64,000 nt of DNA from JAFAZJ01 sp050183765 (GCA_050183765.1 JBFXAZ010000006.1:25988-89987), one strand, 5' to 3'. Positions 23,800-34,891 are shown, numbered from the stretch's first letter. Notes: a model not told the origin generated them from the letters alone. A program made the numbers and translations.

Positions 23800-24663
23800 A
23801 TGGCCATGACCGAGCGCGTGGATGTCGTCGTCGACACGAGCGCGAGCACAGCATCCGCCGTCGCGTGGGGCGCGGTGATCGCCGGCGGGCTGGCGTCCGC
23901 CGCCCTGACCCTGATCCTGCTGAGCCTCGGCACCGGCCTGGGGCTGGCGGTGGTGTCGCCATGGTCCGACTGGAATATCTCGACGGTTCGCTTCGCGACC
24001 TTCGCCGGCATCTTCGCCTGCGTCGTCGCGGTGATGGCCTCGGCCGTCGGTGGCTACCTCGCCGGCCGCCTGCGCACGCGCTGGACCGGCCTGCATGGCA
24101 ACGAGGTTTATTTCCGCGACACCGCGCATGGCCTGCTGGCCTGGGCCTTCGCCACCGTCGTCAGCGTCGCCATCACCGGCGCGGCAGCGACCAGCCTGGT
24201 CGGCGGCGCCGCGTCGGGCCTGGCACCGGCGGCCACCGTCGCGGCGCGCGACGGCACGGCGAGCGGTCCGCTGGACGTCTATGTCGATCAGCTGATGCGG
24301 CCCAATTTCGCCGCGCCCGCCGACGCGGCCGCCCAGCCGCCGATGGCGCCGGGCCGCGCGGCCGCCGATCGGGCGGAGATCACCCGCCTGTTCGCGCACG
24401 CCAACCGCGCGCGCACCGAGCTGGCGCCGGCTGATCGCACCTATCTCGCCCAGCTCGTCGCCGCGCGTACCGGCCTGCCGCAGGCCGATGCCGAGCGTCG
24501 GGTGAACGAGGTTACCGCCCAGATGAAGCAGGCGTTGGACCAGGCGCGCCGCGCCACCTCGCACTTCGCCCTGTGGCTCACCGCCGCGTTGTTCTTCGGC
24601 GCCTTCGCCGCCGCCTGGGCTGCCACCGAGGGCGGCGAGTGGCGCGACGGCGTGCGGACCTGA
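23800..24663 (+). CDS. membrane protein of unknown function
   Basis: 287 residues with about four hydrophobic segments: residues 20-52 (AVAWGAVIAGGLASAALTLI...), 65-90, 110-140 and a C-terminal one near 260-278 (FALWLTAALFFGAFAAAWAA). A hydrophilic Ala-rich region between about 150 and 250 contains regular charged repeats suitable for a helical periplasmic or cytoplasmic domain. No family certain; it resembles conserved membrane proteins described only as hypothetical. Followed after 25 bases by a 24-residue membrane peptide gene, probably on the same transcript. Confidence 0.75.
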   Translation: MAMTERVDVVVDTSASTASAVAWGAVIAGGLASAALTLILLSLGTGLGLAVVSPWSDWNISTVRFATFAGIFACVVAVMASAVGGYLAGRLRTRWTGLHGNEVYFRDTAHGLLAWAFATVVSVAITGAAATSLVGGAASGLAPAATVAARDGTASGPLDVYVDQLMRPNFAAPADAAAQPPMAPGRAAADRAEITRLFAHANRARTELAPADRTYLAQLVAARTGLPQADAERRVNEVTAQMKQALDQARRATSHFALWLTAALFFGAFAAAWAATEGGEWRDGVRT

Positions 24664-24675
24664 CCCCTCGTCTCG

Positions 24676-24682
24676 AAAGGAG
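24676..24682 (+). promoter_or_regulatory. ribosome-binding site deciding a 24-codon gene
   Basis: AAAGGAG six bases before the ATG at 24689. It is one of the strongest ribosome-binding sites in the window and argues that the tiny frame is translated. Confidence 0.75.
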
Positions 24683-24688
24683 CCTTCC

Positions 24689-24763
24689 ATGCGTTACATT
24701 CTGCTGTGGCTGCTGGGTATTCCGATCCCGGTGCTTATCCTGCTGGCGTTGTTCTGGCATTGA
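24689..24763 (+). CDS. 24-residue hydrophobic peptide
   Basis: Encodes MRYILLWLLGIPIPVLILLA then LFWH. It is a single membrane helix with an internal Gly-Ile-Pro-Ile-Pro and no charged residue after Arg2. Near-identical short peptides with the LLGIPIP core occur widely in proteobacterial genomes as unnamed proteins, from memory. The strong ribosome-binding site, correct spacing and conserved core support a real gene that length filters would miss. Probably co-transcribed with the upstream membrane protein. Function unknown. Confidence 0.75.
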   Translation: MRYILLWLLGIPIPVLILLALFWH

Positions 24764-24938
24764 GCCGGTCGGTGTCTCCCGTTTGGGGGACGTAGAATCG
24801 GCCGTTACCGAGCGATACGCGCGCCCTCGGAAAAGCCGGAATTCCGTCGCCGCTCCGCCGCAGGCTGGCCGCTCTTACGCAGGGCCGTCGCACCGTCGTC
24901 ATGGGACCCGGGCTGACGGTAAAGCGTGAGGGAACTCC

Positions 24939-25379
24939 ATGATTCGTCAAATCGCCGTTGCCGTGCTCTCGGCGGGAGCACTGGCGGCCTGCGTGCCTTA
25001 CGGGGCCTATGGCGACGGCATGACGCCGTACTCCAGCGGCTATGCCAATCCGATGGCCCAGGCCATCACCCAGATGACGACCGGCGGTTACGGCTACGGC
25101 CAGCCGACCTACGGTTACGGCAATCCGTACTATGGCGCCGCACCGGCGCCCGTCTACGCGCCGCCGCCGGTCTACATGCCCCAACAGGCCGCCGCGCCGG
25201 TCTATGCGCCGTCGGGCTACCCGTACTCCTACGGTGGTAACCGGCCGAGGTGGCAGGGCCGACCGCACCACGCGGCTGCCGATCGGAACAACAACGGCGT
25301 GCCGGACTGGAAAGAGCGCGATCGCAACAGCGACGGCACCCCCGACTACCAACAGCACACACGCCGCTTCCCTCGCTGA
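24939..25379 (+). CDS. small lipoprotein with Tyr/Pro-rich region and Asp-rich repeats
   Basis: 146 residues. Signal peptide with lipobox (AGALAAC, Cys at about residue 18). A Gly/Tyr/Pro-rich low-complexity centre (YGYGQPTYGYGNPYYG, VYAPPPVYMPQQ) follows, then two repeats D-R-N-N-N-G-V-P-D-W and D-R-N-S-D-G-T-P-D-Y near the C-terminus. These match the calcium-binding D-x-[DN]-x-D/N-G loop of thrombospondin type 3 or dockerin-like repeats. A surface or periplasmic anchored structural role is plausible; no family named. Confidence 0.7.
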   Translation: MIRQIAVAVLSAGALAACVPYGAYGDGMTPYSSGYANPMAQAITQMTTGGYGYGQPTYGYGNPYYGAAPAPVYAPPPVYMPQQAAAPVYAPSGYPYSYGGNRPRWQGRPHHAAADRNNNGVPDWKERDRNSDGTPDYQQHTRRFPR

Positions 25380-25509
25380 TCGGGAGATCGGCTTCCTTCT
25401 CCTCGCTCGTGCGAGGAGAAGGATCACTGTCCGCATCGCGGAACCGCGCCATGGATGTTCCGCGCGCTTGATCTGATAGGGTGGGGCCTCGAAATCCGCC
25501 GGAGACCCC

Positions 25510-26535
25510 ATGGCCGAGAAGAATCGTCGCGTGCTCCTGAAATCCCGGCCGCAGGGCGAGCCTGTGCCGGAAAATTTCGAGGTCGCCGACGCGCCGCTGC
25601 CCGAGCCGGCCGACGGGCAATACCTGTCGCGCACCATCTGGCTGTCGCTCGACCCCTACATGCGCGGGCGCATGTCGGAGGCCAAGGGCTACGCCGCCAA
25701 TACCGGGCTGGGCGAGCCCATGGTCGGCGGCACGGTCGGCCAGGTGGTGAAGTCGCGGCACCCGAAGTTCAAGGAAGGCGATTTCGTCGCCGAGTACAGC
25801 GGCTGGCAGAGCCACGCCGTGTCCAACGGCGCGGGCGTGATGAAGCTCGATCCGAACGCCGCGCCGCTGTCGGCCGCGCTCTCGGTGCTCGGCATGCCGG
25901 GCATGACGGCGTGGTGGGGCCTGATGCATATCGGCGAGCCCAAGCCGGGTGAGACGGTGGTGGTCTCGGCGGCCTCGGGCGCGGTGGGCTCGGTGGTCGG
26001 CCAGGTGGCGAAGATGAAGGGCTGCCGCGCTGTCGGCATCGCCGGCGGCAAGGACAAATGCGACTACGTGGTCAAGGAATTGGGCTTCGACGCCTGCGTC
26101 GACTACAAGGCCGAAGGCGCCAACCTGTTCAAGGCGATCCGTGAAGCCTGTCCCAAGGGCATCGACATCTACTTCGAGAATGTCGGCGGCGCGGTGCAGG
26201 CCGCGGTGATCCCGCAGCTCAACGATTTCGCGCGCGTGCCGTTGTGCGGCCTGATCGCCTCCTACAACGAGATGCAGATGAATCCCGGCCCCGACTGGCG
26301 CCTGCTGCTGATCAAGCGCGCGCTGGTGAAGGGCTTCATCGTCAGCGACCACTTCAACCAGATGCCGGAGTTCTGGCTGGAAGTGCCGCCGGCGGTGAAG
26401 GCGGGCAGGATCAAGTACCGCGAGGACATCGTGAAGGGCCTGGACGCCGCGCCGGAGGCCTTCATCGGCCTGCTCAAGGGCCGCAACTTCGGCAAGCTGC
26501 TGGTGCAGGTGTCGGACGATCCGACGCGGCACTAG
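25510..26535 (+). CDS. NADP-dependent oxidoreductase, MDR superfamily (CurA-like)
   Basis: 341 residues of the zinc-free medium-chain dehydrogenases related to leukotriene B4 12-hydroxydehydrogenase and E. coli CurA, reducing alpha,beta-unsaturated ketones or aldehydes with NADPH. Visible: LSLDPYMRGRM (about residues 45-55), LGMPGMTAWWGL, the nucleotide motif SAASGAVGSVVGQVAK (about 154-169), and DIYFENVGG. Length fits the family. GGAG precedes the ATG. Followed by a Nudix gene 36 bases later, reading the same way. Confidence 0.9.
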   Translation: MAEKNRRVLLKSRPQGEPVPENFEVADAPLPEPADGQYLSRTIWLSLDPYMRGRMSEAKGYAANTGLGEPMVGGTVGQVVKSRHPKFKEGDFVAEYSGWQSHAVSNGAGVMKLDPNAAPLSAALSVLGMPGMTAWWGLMHIGEPKPGETVVVSAASGAVGSVVGQVAKMKGCRAVGIAGGKDKCDYVVKELGFDACVDYKAEGANLFKAIREACPKGIDIYFENVGGAVQAAVIPQLNDFARVPLCGLIASYNEMQMNPGPDWRLLLIKRALVKGFIVSDHFNQMPEFWLEVPPAVKAGRIKYREDIVKGLDAAPEAFIGLLKGRNFGKLLVQVSDDPTRH

Positions 26536-26571
26536 GAACGGAAGATCGAGTGTGAAGGACAAGTCAGAGTC

Positions 26572-27396
26572 ATGAGCGACAAGAAAGTACCCTCGACACC
26601 GCTGCCCGCGACCACCGTGCTGCTGCTGCGGCCCGAGCGGCTCGAGGATCCGAACTCGCCGGTCGAGGTCTTCATGGTGGTGCGCCACCACAAGATCGAT
26701 TCCTTCTCCGGTGCGCTCGTGTTCCCCGGCGGCAAGCTCGAGGCGGCCGATGGCGATCCGCGGCTGCGGGTGCGCTGCGCCGGCGCCGATGGGATCCCGG
26801 ACGGCGAGCTGGCCTTTCGCGTCGCCGGCATCCGCGAGGCCTTCGAGGAATGCGGCATCCTGCTGGCGATGAAGCGCGGGTCCGACGCCCTGATCGGCGC
26901 CGCCGAGCTCAAGCCGATCGAGGAACGCTGGCGCGACAAGCTGGCGAAGGACGACGCCAGCATCGTCGACATGGTCGAGGCCGAGGATCTCGTGCTGGCG
27001 GTCGACCGCATGACGCCCTTCGCGCACTGGATCACGCCGGCGATGGTGCCCAAGCGTTTCGACACCTGGTTCTTCGTCGCCGCCGCGCCGCCCGACCAGG
27101 TGGCGCTGCACGACGGCTCGGAGTCGGTGGACTCGGTGTGGATCGAGCCCAAGGTCGCGGTGGCCGAGGCGGACGCCGGCAAGCGCACCATGGTGTTCCC
27201 GACGCGGCAGAACACGCTGATGCTGGGCGAGGCCAAGACCGTGGCCGAAGCGATCACCCAGGCCAAGGCGCGGCGTATCGTCGACGTGCTGCCGTGGCTG
27301 AAGACCGAGGACGATGGCTCGGTGTGGCTCAACATCCCGCCGGACGCCGGCTACCCCATCCACCGCGTGCCGCGCGAGAAGATGGCGAGCGGTTAG
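26572..27396 (+). CDS. NUDIX hydrolase, NUDT19-like
   Basis: 274 residues. The Nudix box is split by an insertion: FPGGKLEAAD (about residues 50-59), then about 30 residues, then REAFEECGILLA. This arrangement is typical of the NUDT19/RP2 group that cleaves CoA derivatives, rather than the compact G-x5-E-x7-R-E-U-x-E-E-x-G-U. The remaining sequence (PFAHWITPAMVPKRFDTWFF) is also typical. Cytoplasmic; likely acts on CoA or acyl-CoA, by family. Confidence 0.87.
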   Translation: MSDKKVPSTPLPATTVLLLRPERLEDPNSPVEVFMVVRHHKIDSFSGALVFPGGKLEAADGDPRLRVRCAGADGIPDGELAFRVAGIREAFEECGILLAMKRGSDALIGAAELKPIEERWRDKLAKDDASIVDMVEAEDLVLAVDRMTPFAHWITPAMVPKRFDTWFFVAAAPPDQVALHDGSESVDSVWIEPKVAVAEADAGKRTMVFPTRQNTLMLGEAKTVAEAITQAKARRIVDVLPWLKTEDDGSVWLNIPPDAGYPIHRVPREKMASG

Positions 27397-27403
27397 CCCC
27401 GAG

Positions 27404-27527
27404 GTCGTCCTGAGCGCAGCGAAGGACCTCGCGGTGCTGGTGCGCGCATATGCAGCGCCGATGATTTCCCGGCGCCGTCCTCTGGCTGTCGATCGGCCGC
27501 GAGGTCCTTCGTTGCGCTCAGGACGAC
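27404..27527. repeat. interspersed inverted repeat, family S, copy 2
   Basis: Arms GTCGTCCTGAGCGCAGCGAA... and ...TTCGTTGCGCTCAGGACGAC with a 70-base centre. It fills nearly all of the gap between the Nudix gene and the transporter gene, starting 8 bases after the Nudix stop. Confidence 0.85.
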
Positions 27528-27537
27528 GGATGGCGCC

Positions 27538-28482
27538 ATGATCGTCATCGCCGAGATCGTCCTGCCCGTCGTGCTGCTGGGGCTGGCGGGCTTCCTGCTG
27601 GCCCGTTCGGCGCTGGTGAGCGACGAGGCGGTGCGCGGCCTCGCCAACGTCACCTTCTACATCCTGTTCGCGGCGCTGCTGTTCCGCTCGATGGCGCGGG
27701 TGCGCATCGAATCGCTCGACCCCGCGATCCTGCTCGCCTTCTTCAGCGGCGTGGCGCTGGTCTTTGGCGCGCTGATGTTGGTCGGCCGCCTCGTGCTGGG
27801 CATGCGCCTGGCCGACCAGGCGATCCTGGCGCTGTCGGGCTCGTTCTCCAACGGCGTCGGGCTCGGCATCCCGCTGGTGACGCTGGCCTTCGGCGAGAAG
27901 GGGCTGGTGCCGCTGCTGATGATCATCAGCGTGCATTCGCTGATCATGCTGACCCTCACTTGCTTCCTGATCGAGATCGACCTGCAGGAGCGCGGCGGCA
28001 TCGCGCGCCGCATGGGCGCCGCCGTGCTCACCATGTTCAAGCACCCGGTCCTGCCGTCGATCTTCGCGGGCCTCGCCTGGGGTGAGCTGACGCGCCGCAT
28101 CCCGGGATTGGAGCTGCCCCACGTGCTCGACAAGGCGCTGGCGCTCGCGGCGCAGGCGGCGGCGCCGATGGGCCTGGTCACGCTCGGCGCCTCGCTCGCC
28201 CATGTCGGCTTCCGCGGCCACTGGCGCGAGGGCCTGCTGACCTCGACGGCGAAGCTGCTGGTGCTGCCCGTCGCGGTCTACCTCGTGGGCCGTTTCGTCT
28301 TCCGCCTCGAGCCGCTGGGCCTGACCATCGCCGTGATCAACGCCAGCATGCCCGCCGGCGCCAATGTCTACATGATCGCCCAGCGCTACAACGTCGGCAT
28401 CGGCCGCTCGACCAACGCCGTCGTGCTGTCGACGGTGGCCAGCGTATTCACGGTGAGCGTGGTGCTGGCGCTGCTGCGCTAG
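27538..28482 (+). CDS. AEC (auxin efflux carrier) family transporter
   Basis: 314 residues, almost wholly hydrophobic with about ten membrane segments in two halves. The half-repeat features SGSFSNGVGLGIPLV (first half) and VINASMPAGANVYMIAQRYNV (second half) match the crossover regions of AEC/BASS-like carriers. Such proteins move organic acids or similar anions; bacterial substrates include malate or malonate, but this one is undetermined. ATG at 27538, ten bases after a family S repeat. Confidence 0.88.
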   Translation: MIVIAEIVLPVVLLGLAGFLLARSALVSDEAVRGLANVTFYILFAALLFRSMARVRIESLDPAILLAFFSGVALVFGALMLVGRLVLGMRLADQAILALSGSFSNGVGLGIPLVTLAFGEKGLVPLLMIISVHSLIMLTLTCFLIEIDLQERGGIARRMGAAVLTMFKHPVLPSIFAGLAWGELTRRIPGLELPHVLDKALALAAQAAAPMGLVTLGASLAHVGFRGHWREGLLTSTAKLLVLPVAVYLVGRFVFRLEPLGLTIAVINASMPAGANVYMIAQRYNVGIGRSTNAVVLSTVASVFTVSVVLALLR

Positions 28483-28545
28483 ATCTCCATTTGCGGCACG
28501 CGGGACTCGGAAGACGGCCCGATCCTGTGATGTCGCGCCTATCAC

Positions 28546-28574
28546 TTTACGCATGATACGTGGTGCGTTATAGA
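28546..28574 (+). promoter_or_regulatory. higBA promoter with internal operator palindrome
   Basis: -35 TTTACG (28546-28551), 17-base spacer, -10 TATAGA (28569-28574), five bases before the GTG of higB. Between the boxes lies an inverted repeat ACGCA-N10-TGCGT (28549-28568), well placed for repression by the HigA antitoxin. Transcript predicted leaderless. Confidence 0.6.
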
Positions 28575-28579
28575 GCGGT

Positions 28580-28858
28580 GTGATCAGGAGCTGGGCGAAT
28601 GCGTCAACACGCCGGTTCGCCGAGGCCGGCAAGTCACGCTTCAAGGGCTTGGATGTCGAGGCGGCTGCCGACATGCTGGCCGCCCTCGACGCCGCGCGCT
28701 CGCTGTCCGATCTCGGTTCCCTGCGCAGCGTGGGGCTGCACAAGCTGAAGGGCGACCGGCGCGACCAATGGGCGGTCACGATCAACGGGCCGTGGCGGCT
28801 GTGTTTTCGCTTCCGTGACGGAGACGCTTGCGATGTCGAAATCGTCGACTATCACTAG
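28580..28858 (+). CDS. higB: HigB-type toxin of the RelE/ParE superfamily
   Basis: 92 residues. Ribosome-dependent mRNA interferase fold, as in Proteus/E. coli-type HigB: KSRFKGLDVEAAADMLAALD, then L-H-K-L-K-G-D-R-R-D-Q-W-A-V and W-R-L-C-F-R-F-R-D-G-D-A with the catalytic Arg/Lys region, ending VEIVDYH. Toxin-first gene order and overlap with the antitoxin start are typical of higBA. GTG start at 28580. Cuts mRNA on ribosomes when not bound by HigA. Confidence 0.87.
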   Translation: MIRSWANASTRRFAEAGKSRFKGLDVEAAADMLAALDAARSLSDLGSLRSVGLHKLKGDRRDQWAVTINGPWRLCFRFRDGDACDVEIVDYH

Positions 28859-29147
28859 ACGCGGAACGCTGCCGCCGGTGCATCCGGGCCGGCTCCTGCG
28901 CCGCGAGATGGCGGCGCGCGAGCTGTCGGCCAACGCGCTGGCGCGTGCCTTGCGCGTACCGCCGGGACGCATCGTCGACATCGTCAACGGCAAGCGCGCG
29001 ATCACGCCGGAGACGGCGCTGCGGCTCGGACGCTACTTCGGCAATGGCGGCGGCTTCTGGCTGACGTTGCAGACCAACTACGACCTCGCCTCGGCTGAAC
29101 GCGAGCATGGTGCACGTATCGCGGTCGAGGTACCTGCGGCCGCTTAG
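28833..29147 (+). CDS. higA: HigA antitoxin, XRE-family HTH
   Basis: 104 residues. Starts MSKSSTITRRG; HTH at about residues 20-65 with HPGRLLRREMAARELSANALAR, VPPGRIVDIVNGKRAITPETALRL, and the HigA-specific GGGFWLTLQTNYDLASAE. It neutralises HigB and represses the operon through the palindrome at 28549-28568. Its start lies inside higB (26-base overlap), with GGAG upstream; an earlier GTG at 28815 is less likely. Confidence 0.88.
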   Translation: MSKSSTITRRGTLPPVHPGRLLRREMAARELSANALARALRVPPGRIVDIVNGKRAITPETALRLGRYFGNGGGFWLTLQTNYDLASAEREHGARIAVEVPAAA

Positions 29148-29154
29148 GTCCCAA

Positions 29155-31796
<2,642 letters not shown>

Positions 31797-31797
<1 letters not shown>

Positions 31798-32852
31798 CAG
31801 AAGAAGCTCGCCGCTTCCATGCCCGACAGGCGCAGCGCCGGCACCAGGCTGGGCTTCTGACGCGGCGGCAGGCCGCGCACCGCGTCGGCGATCGCCTTGA
31901 TGTGCGCCGGCGTGGTGCCGCAGCAGCCGCCGACCACATTGATCCAGCCGGCTTCGGCCCATTTGCGCACCAGCTTGGCGGTGAGCTCGGGCGGCTCGTC
32001 ATAGGCGCCCATGTCGTTGGGCAGGCCGGCATTGGGATAGACGCAGACCAGGCTGTCGACGCGGCCGTTCATGTCGGCGACATAGGGCTGCAGCTCGGTG
32101 GCGCCAAAGCTGCAGTTCAGCCCCATGGTCAGTGGCCGCACGTGGCGGATCGAATGCCAGAAGGCTTCGACGGTCTGGCCCGAGAGGTTGCGGCCGGCGA
32201 GGTCGGTCAGGGTCATCGACACCATGACCGGCAGCTCTTCGCCGCGTGCCTCGGCGGCTTCGTCGGCGGCGACCAGGGCTGCCTTGGCGTTGAGCGTGTC
32301 GAAGACCGTCTCGACCAGGATGAAATCGACGCCGCCGTCGAGCAATCCGTCGATCTGCTCGCGGTAGATGCCCTTGACCTCGTCGAAGCTCACGGCACGG
32401 TAACCTGGGTCGTTGACGTTGGGCGAGACCGACAGCGTCTTGTTGGTCGGCCCCAGCGCGCCCACCACGAAGCGCGGCTTGTCGGGGTCCTTCGCCGTCC
32501 AGCGATCGGCATGCTCGCGCGTGATCTTCGCGGCGGCGATGTTGATCTCGCGCGCCATGGTCTGGATGCCGTAGTCGCTGAGGCTGATGGCGTTGGCGTT
32601 GAAGGTGTTGGTGGCGACGATGTCGGCGCCGGCGGCGAGATAGGCGTCGCAGATCTCGCCGACGATCTCCGGCCGCGTCACGTTCAAGAGGTCGTTGTCG
32701 CCCTTCTGGTCGTGGTTGAAGCTGCGGCCACCGCGGAATCCTTCCTCGTCGAGCTTGTAGCCCTGGATCATCGAGCCATAGGGGCCGTCCTTCACCAGGA
32801 TGCGCTCCTGCGCCAGGCGCAGCAGGAGGTCGGCCTTTTCATTGCGGGTCAT
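31797..32852 (-). CDS. metH: methionine synthase homocysteine-binding domain (MetH part 1)
   Basis: 351 residues covering only the zinc homocysteine S-methyltransferase barrel. DGPYGSMIQGY, TNTFNANAISLSDYG, and the zinc ligands in LNCSFGATE and GGCCGTTPAHI are all present. The family continues in the downstream gene, which begins exactly at this stop codon (TGATG), so the two subunits are translationally coupled. A natural split rather than a sequencing error, since both halves end at domain borders. Preceded by metF and a family S repeat. Confidence 0.93.
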
Positions 32853-32867
32853 GGTTGGATATCCCAG

Positions 32868-32970
32868 GTGTCGTCCTGAGCGCAGCGAAGGACCTCGCGG
32901 TCGTGCGCACGGACACGATGGATCGATGTGGCCGCCATACCGCCAGGTCCTTCGCTGCGCTCATGACGAC
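32868..32970. repeat. interspersed inverted repeat, family S, copy 3
   Basis: Arms GTCGTCCTGAGCGCAGCGAA... and ...TTCGCTGCGCTCATGACGAC. Located between metF and metH part 1. The stop codon of metF (minus strand, 32961-32963) is inside the right arm. Confidence 0.85.
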
Positions 32971-33890
32971 GCCGTGCGGGCCGGCCGAACGCCCAGCAGT
33001 TTGCAGATGGCGAAGGTCAGGTCGGCGGGGTTAAGGGTGTAGAAGTGGAAGGCGCCGACGCCCTCGCTCTCGAGGCGGCGGCACAGGTCGCCGGCGACGG
33101 TGGCGGCGATCATGCGGCGGGTCTCGATATCGTTGTCGAGGCCGTCGAACATCTCGGCCATCCAGCCCGGCACCTTGGCGCCACACAGCCCGGCGATGCG
33201 GTTGAGCTGGGTGAAGTTGCTCACCGGCATGATGCCCGGCACGATCGGCGCGTCGATGCCCATCGCCCGGGCCCGGTCGCGGAAGCGCAGGAAATCGTCG
33301 GCCTCGAAGAAGAACTGGGTGATGGCGCGATCGGCGCCGGCGTCGATCTTGCGCTTGAGGTTCAGCAGGTCGGCGGCGCTGTCGGCCGAGTCGGGATGCT
33401 TCTCGGGATAGGCCGCGACGCTGATCTGGAAATCACCGATCCGCTTCAGGCCGGCCACGAGTTCGGCGGCATTGGCGTAACCGCCGGGATGCGGCGTGTA
33501 CTTGCCGCCCATGCCCGAGGGCGGATCGCCGCGCAGGGCGACGATGTGGCGGATGCCGGCGCTCCAGTAGTCGCGCGCGACCTCGTCGATCTCCTCCTTC
33601 GACGCGCCGACGCAGGTCAGGTGCGCGGCCGGATCGACGCCGGTCTCGCGCTTGATGCGCACCACGGTCTCGTGGGTGCGCTGGCGCGTCGAGCCGCCGG
33701 CGCCGTAGGTGACGGAGAAGAAGGCGGGCTTCAGCGGCGCGAGGCGCTGCACCGACTCCCACAGGGTCTGCGCCATCGCCTCGGTCTTGGGCGGGAAGAA
33801 CTCGAAAGAGACGGCGAGCTTGCGCGGCGCGCGGGCCGGGAACTCGCCGACGGGCGCGGCATGGCTGAGCGGGCCGGTGTCGGGGCTCAT
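32961..33890 (-). CDS. metF: 5,10-methylenetetrahydrofolate reductase
   Basis: 309 residues. Flavoprotein that makes CH3-THF for MetH. SFEFFPPKTEAM (catalytic Glu, about residues 28-39), FFSVTYGAGGSTRQRTHE, VALRGDPPSGMG, RAITQFFFEADDF and IVPGIMPVSNF are present. The start overlaps the stop of the upstream ArsR-methyltransferase by four bases (ATGA). The last residues (RTASS and stop) come from a family S repeat arm. Co-transcribed with the metH genes. Confidence 0.95.
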   Translation of the reverse strand: MSPDTGPLSHAAPVGEFPARAPRKLAVSFEFFPPKTEAMAQTLWESVQRLAPLKPAFFSVTYGAGGSTRQRTHETVVRIKRETGVDPAAHLTCVGASKEEIDEVARDYWSAGIRHIVALRGDPPSGMGGKYTPHPGGYANAAELVAGLKRIGDFQISVAAYPEKHPDSADSAADLLNLKRKIDAGADRAITQFFFEADDFLRFRDRARAMGIDAPIVPGIMPVSNFTQLNRIAGLCGAKVPGWMAEMFDGLDNDIETRRMIAATVAGDLCRRLESEGVGAFHFYTLNPADLTFAICKLLGVRPARTASS

Positions 33891-34855
33891 CGCGAGGTCT
33901 CCTGCAGCGGCGTGCCGGTGCTGGCGGGCACGACGGCGTCGTCCGCGTTGGGCTTGGTGGCGCGCCAGATGCCGACCATCAGGCGCTTGCCCGGCAGGTG
34001 CAGCGGCGGTGCGGCCTCGAGGCCGGCGGCGGCGAGCCAGCCCGCGACCTGGTTGTCGGCGAAGCCGAGATGGACGTGGGCGTGCTCGCGGCGCAGCTCG
34101 ACCAGATCGTGCGGCGCGAAGTCGACGATCAGCGCCGTGCCGCCGGGCACCAGCACGCGCGCGGCCTCGCGCAGCACGGCGGCCGGGTCCTCGGCGTAGT
34201 GCAGCACCTGGTGGATCGACACCACGTCGAGCGACATCGAGGGGAAGGGCAGCGCATACATGTCGGCCTGGCGGATCTCGACATTGCCCAGGCCGGCGCG
34301 CGCCAAGTTGGTGCGCGCCACCGCCAGCATCTCGCGCGACTGGTCGATGCCGGTGGCGCGCTCGGCGTGGCGCGCCAGCACCTCGAGGATGCGGCCGGTG
34401 CCGGTACCGATGTCGAGCAGCGAGCCTGCGTCGTCGGGCAGCAGTTTGACCAGCGCCTTCTCGATCTCGGCGTCGTCGATGTGCAGGGCGCGCAGCTGGT
34501 CCCAGCGCTCGGCGTTGGTGCGGAAATAGGCGATGGCGCGGTTCTCGCGCCGGCGGCGCAGGTCCTCCAGCCGGGCAAGGTCGCCCTCGGCGCCCAGCTT
34601 GGCGACGATCGCCTCGACCACCGGGGCGAGCTCAGGATGGCGCGCCAGCCGGAAATAGGCCCACTGGCCCTCGCGGAAGCGCTCGAGCAGGCCGGCCTCG
34701 ACCATCAGCTTGAGGTGCCGCGACACCCGGGGCTGGCTCTGACCGAGGATATCGACGAACTCGCTGACCGTGAGCTGGTCGCGCGCCGCCAGCGCCAGGA
34801 TGCGCAGCCGGGTATCCTCGGCCGCCGCCTTGAGAAGCAGAAGAAGGTCTTCCAT
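33887..34855 (-). CDS. ArsR-family regulator fused to SAM-dependent methyltransferase
   Basis: 322 residues. N-terminal winged helix (residues 1-95: LRILALAARDQLTVSEFVDILGQSQPRVSRHLK) joined to a class I methyltransferase (about 140-300: LLDIGTGTGRILEVLA, SLDVVSIHQVLHY). No arsenic-binding cysteine pair is present. First gene of the metF-metH operon, with its own palindromic operator, so it probably senses SAM or S-adenosylhomocysteine and controls methionine synthesis, as described for SahR-type regulators. The methyltransferase domain may serve as the ligand-binding part. Sensor role is inference. Confidence 0.88.
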   Translation of the reverse strand: MEDLLLLLKAAAEDTRLRILALAARDQLTVSEFVDILGQSQPRVSRHLKLMVEAGLLERFREGQWAYFRLARHPELAPVVEAIVAKLGAEGDLARLEDLRRRRENRAIAYFRTNAERWDQLRALHIDDAEIEKALVKLLPDDAGSLLDIGTGTGRILEVLARHAERATGIDQSREMLAVARTNLARAGLGNVEIRQADMYALPFPSMSLDVVSIHQVLHYAEDPAAVLREAARVLVPGGTALIVDFAPHDLVELRREHAHVHLGFADNQVAGWLAAAGLEAAPPLHLPGKRLMVGIWRATKPNADDAVVPASTGTPLQETSR

Positions 34856-34862
34856 ATCACGC

Positions 34863-34891
34863 GTATAAAGATATGCTTATATATCAGTCAA
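34863..34891 (-). promoter_or_regulatory. met operon promoter and palindromic operator
   Basis: Reading leftward: -35 TTGACT (complement of 34886-34891), 17-base spacer, -10 TTATAC (complement of 34863-34868), seven bases before the ATG at 34855. The near-palindrome TATAAAGATATGCTTATA (34864-34881) covers the -10 and spacer. A repressor there would block RNA polymerase. Similar AT-rich palindromes are bound by SahR-type ArsR proteins. Predicted leaderless transcript. Confidence 0.7.

Noticed and set aside
22309..24690. Very long leftward frame (793 codons) extending past the MmgE/PrpD start
   Set aside because: The extra part is antisense to the membrane protein gene at 23800 and has the repetitive Arg/Gly/Ala composition of a GC-rich shadow. 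A strong ribosome-binding site supports the start at 23661.
25066..28785. 1239-codon leftward open frame
   Set aside because: Antisense to five well-supported genes; His/Arg/Gln-rich composition is a codon-bias shadow.
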